Source: Streptomyces sp. CB03234 (GTDB lineage Bacteria; Actinomycetota; Actinomycetes; Streptomycetales; Streptomycetaceae). Taken from it: a stretch of 64,000 nucleotides of DNA. Below, piece after piece: positions 63,793-64,000 of this stretch. The position numbers were made by a program, and so were the translations under genes. The stretch spans positions 1 through 64,000 of the forward strand of contig NZ_LIYH01000005.1 of assembly GCF_001905885.1 (NCBI RefSeq). The letters are read 5' to 3'. How positions within the stretch are numbered: position 1 is the first letter of the stretch; each line of letters starts with the position of its first letter. The notes beneath the pieces are model-generated. The model was not told the origin of the DNA, searched no databases, and saw only the letters and a list, made by a program, of their open reading frames with translations.

Positions 63793-64000
63793 ACGCCCTT
63801 TCAGGCCGTGGTGCCTCGCCATTTTCATGGCGACCCCACGAGCCGAGCGCAGCAGAAAGGCGCTCACCCAGCAGGGCAGACACCTCAACACCAGCGCAGA
63901 AGCCTTCGCGACAAGGCCGTAGGCAAGCAGAGGGCGCAGGTAGCTGCTCCTTCGTAGGGTCCGGCGCCCGGACACCCCCCCGGCCCCACCCGGACCCCCG
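63793..64000. other. Non-coding right end
   Basis: A 208-bp stretch after the ATPase. No gene, no duplication of the tRNA-Ser 3' end and no integrase were recognised. The last 50 bp are extremely C-rich on the plus strand and contain an imperfect GTCCGG/CCGGAC inverted repeat. Confidence 0.4.

Noticed and set aside
63460..63975. A 171-residue minus-strand frame at the right end
   Set aside because: It is mostly antisense to the DUF234-like region of the ATPase gene, and the part beyond that has no recognisable protein similarity.
62003..64000. Integrated element bounded by a duplicated tRNA-Ser 3' end
   Set aside because: No direct repeat of the tRNA 3' end and no integrase, excisionase or replication gene is visible within the window. 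The right boundary could lie outside it.

Overview
The window is chromosomal DNA of a Streptomyces. It has very high GC with third-position GC bias, frequent GTG starts, purine-rich Shine-Dalgarno sequences, BldC, an AtrA-type regulator, an LsrL-type nucleoid protein, DUF3073, and an actinobacterial C1:U72 initiator tRNA. From memory, the gene order closely follows the conserved core block that in S. coelicolor runs from about SCO4122 (MarR) down to SCO4067 (dnaX). Most of the window is therefore vertically inherited core genome. Only the last ~2 kb, past a tRNA-Ser, looks accessory.

Layout. 1-495: minus-strand promoters and leader of an rRNA operon whose 16S gene lies off the left edge. 0.5-9 kb: MarR regulator, divergent MFS exporter, PAS-PP2C-HATPase phosphatase, NDH-2-like dehydrogenase, AtrA, and a sigma factor fused to a zinc-finger/membrane/NPCBM sensor. 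9-16.8 kb: an asparagine-synthase-like protein with a degenerate active site, a sporulation-associated regulator, an L-2-hydroxyglutarate-oxidase-like flavoprotein, TrmB and a PrsW-like protease. 16.8-29 kb: an M23 peptidase behind a c-di-AMP riboswitch, a membrane PP2C phosphatase, tRNA-fMet, tRNA-Lys, a large secreted FG-GAP protein, a DEAD-box helicase with a tandem-repeat tail, a lipoprotein, a zincin and a metallophosphoesterase. 29-39.7 kb: tRNA-Glu/Asp/Phe, a thiol-redox operon (DsbA-CcdA), HrpA, tRNA-Asp, a small CxxC protein, BldC, a hypothetical gene, valine dehydrogenase and DUF3073. 39.7-62 kb: scattered purine biosynthesis genes (purMF, purSQL, purC, purD) interleaved with a META-domain lipoprotein, an MDMPI/SCP2 protein, LsrL, an ABC transporter plus two-component operon, three tRNA-Gly, a degenerate M48-like membrane protein, dnaX and the SRP RNA. 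62-64 kb: tRNA-Ser and an ATPase/nuclease-like gene split by a -1 frameshift.

How the genes work together. The seven pur genes supply GAR (PurD), FGAM (PurSQL), AIR (PurM), SAICAR (PurC) and the committed amidotransferase step (PurF). purS-purQ-purL are translationally coupled by two 4-bp overlaps. The ABC ATPase, permease, histidine kinase and response regulator form one operon. hyp-dsbA-ccdA is an extracytoplasmic thiol-oxidoreductase unit.

No intact mobile element, prophage or CRISPR array was seen. The observations most worth following up are a canonical X_XXY_YYZ slippery heptamer exactly where the terminal ATPase changes frame, the sigma/anti-sigma/NPCBM fusion, the degenerate M48-like and asparagine-synthase-like proteins, G-rich repeats expanded inside a kinase ATPase domain, a hairpin enclosing the helicase ribosome-binding site, and a 22-bp perfect palindrome beside the rRNA promoters.
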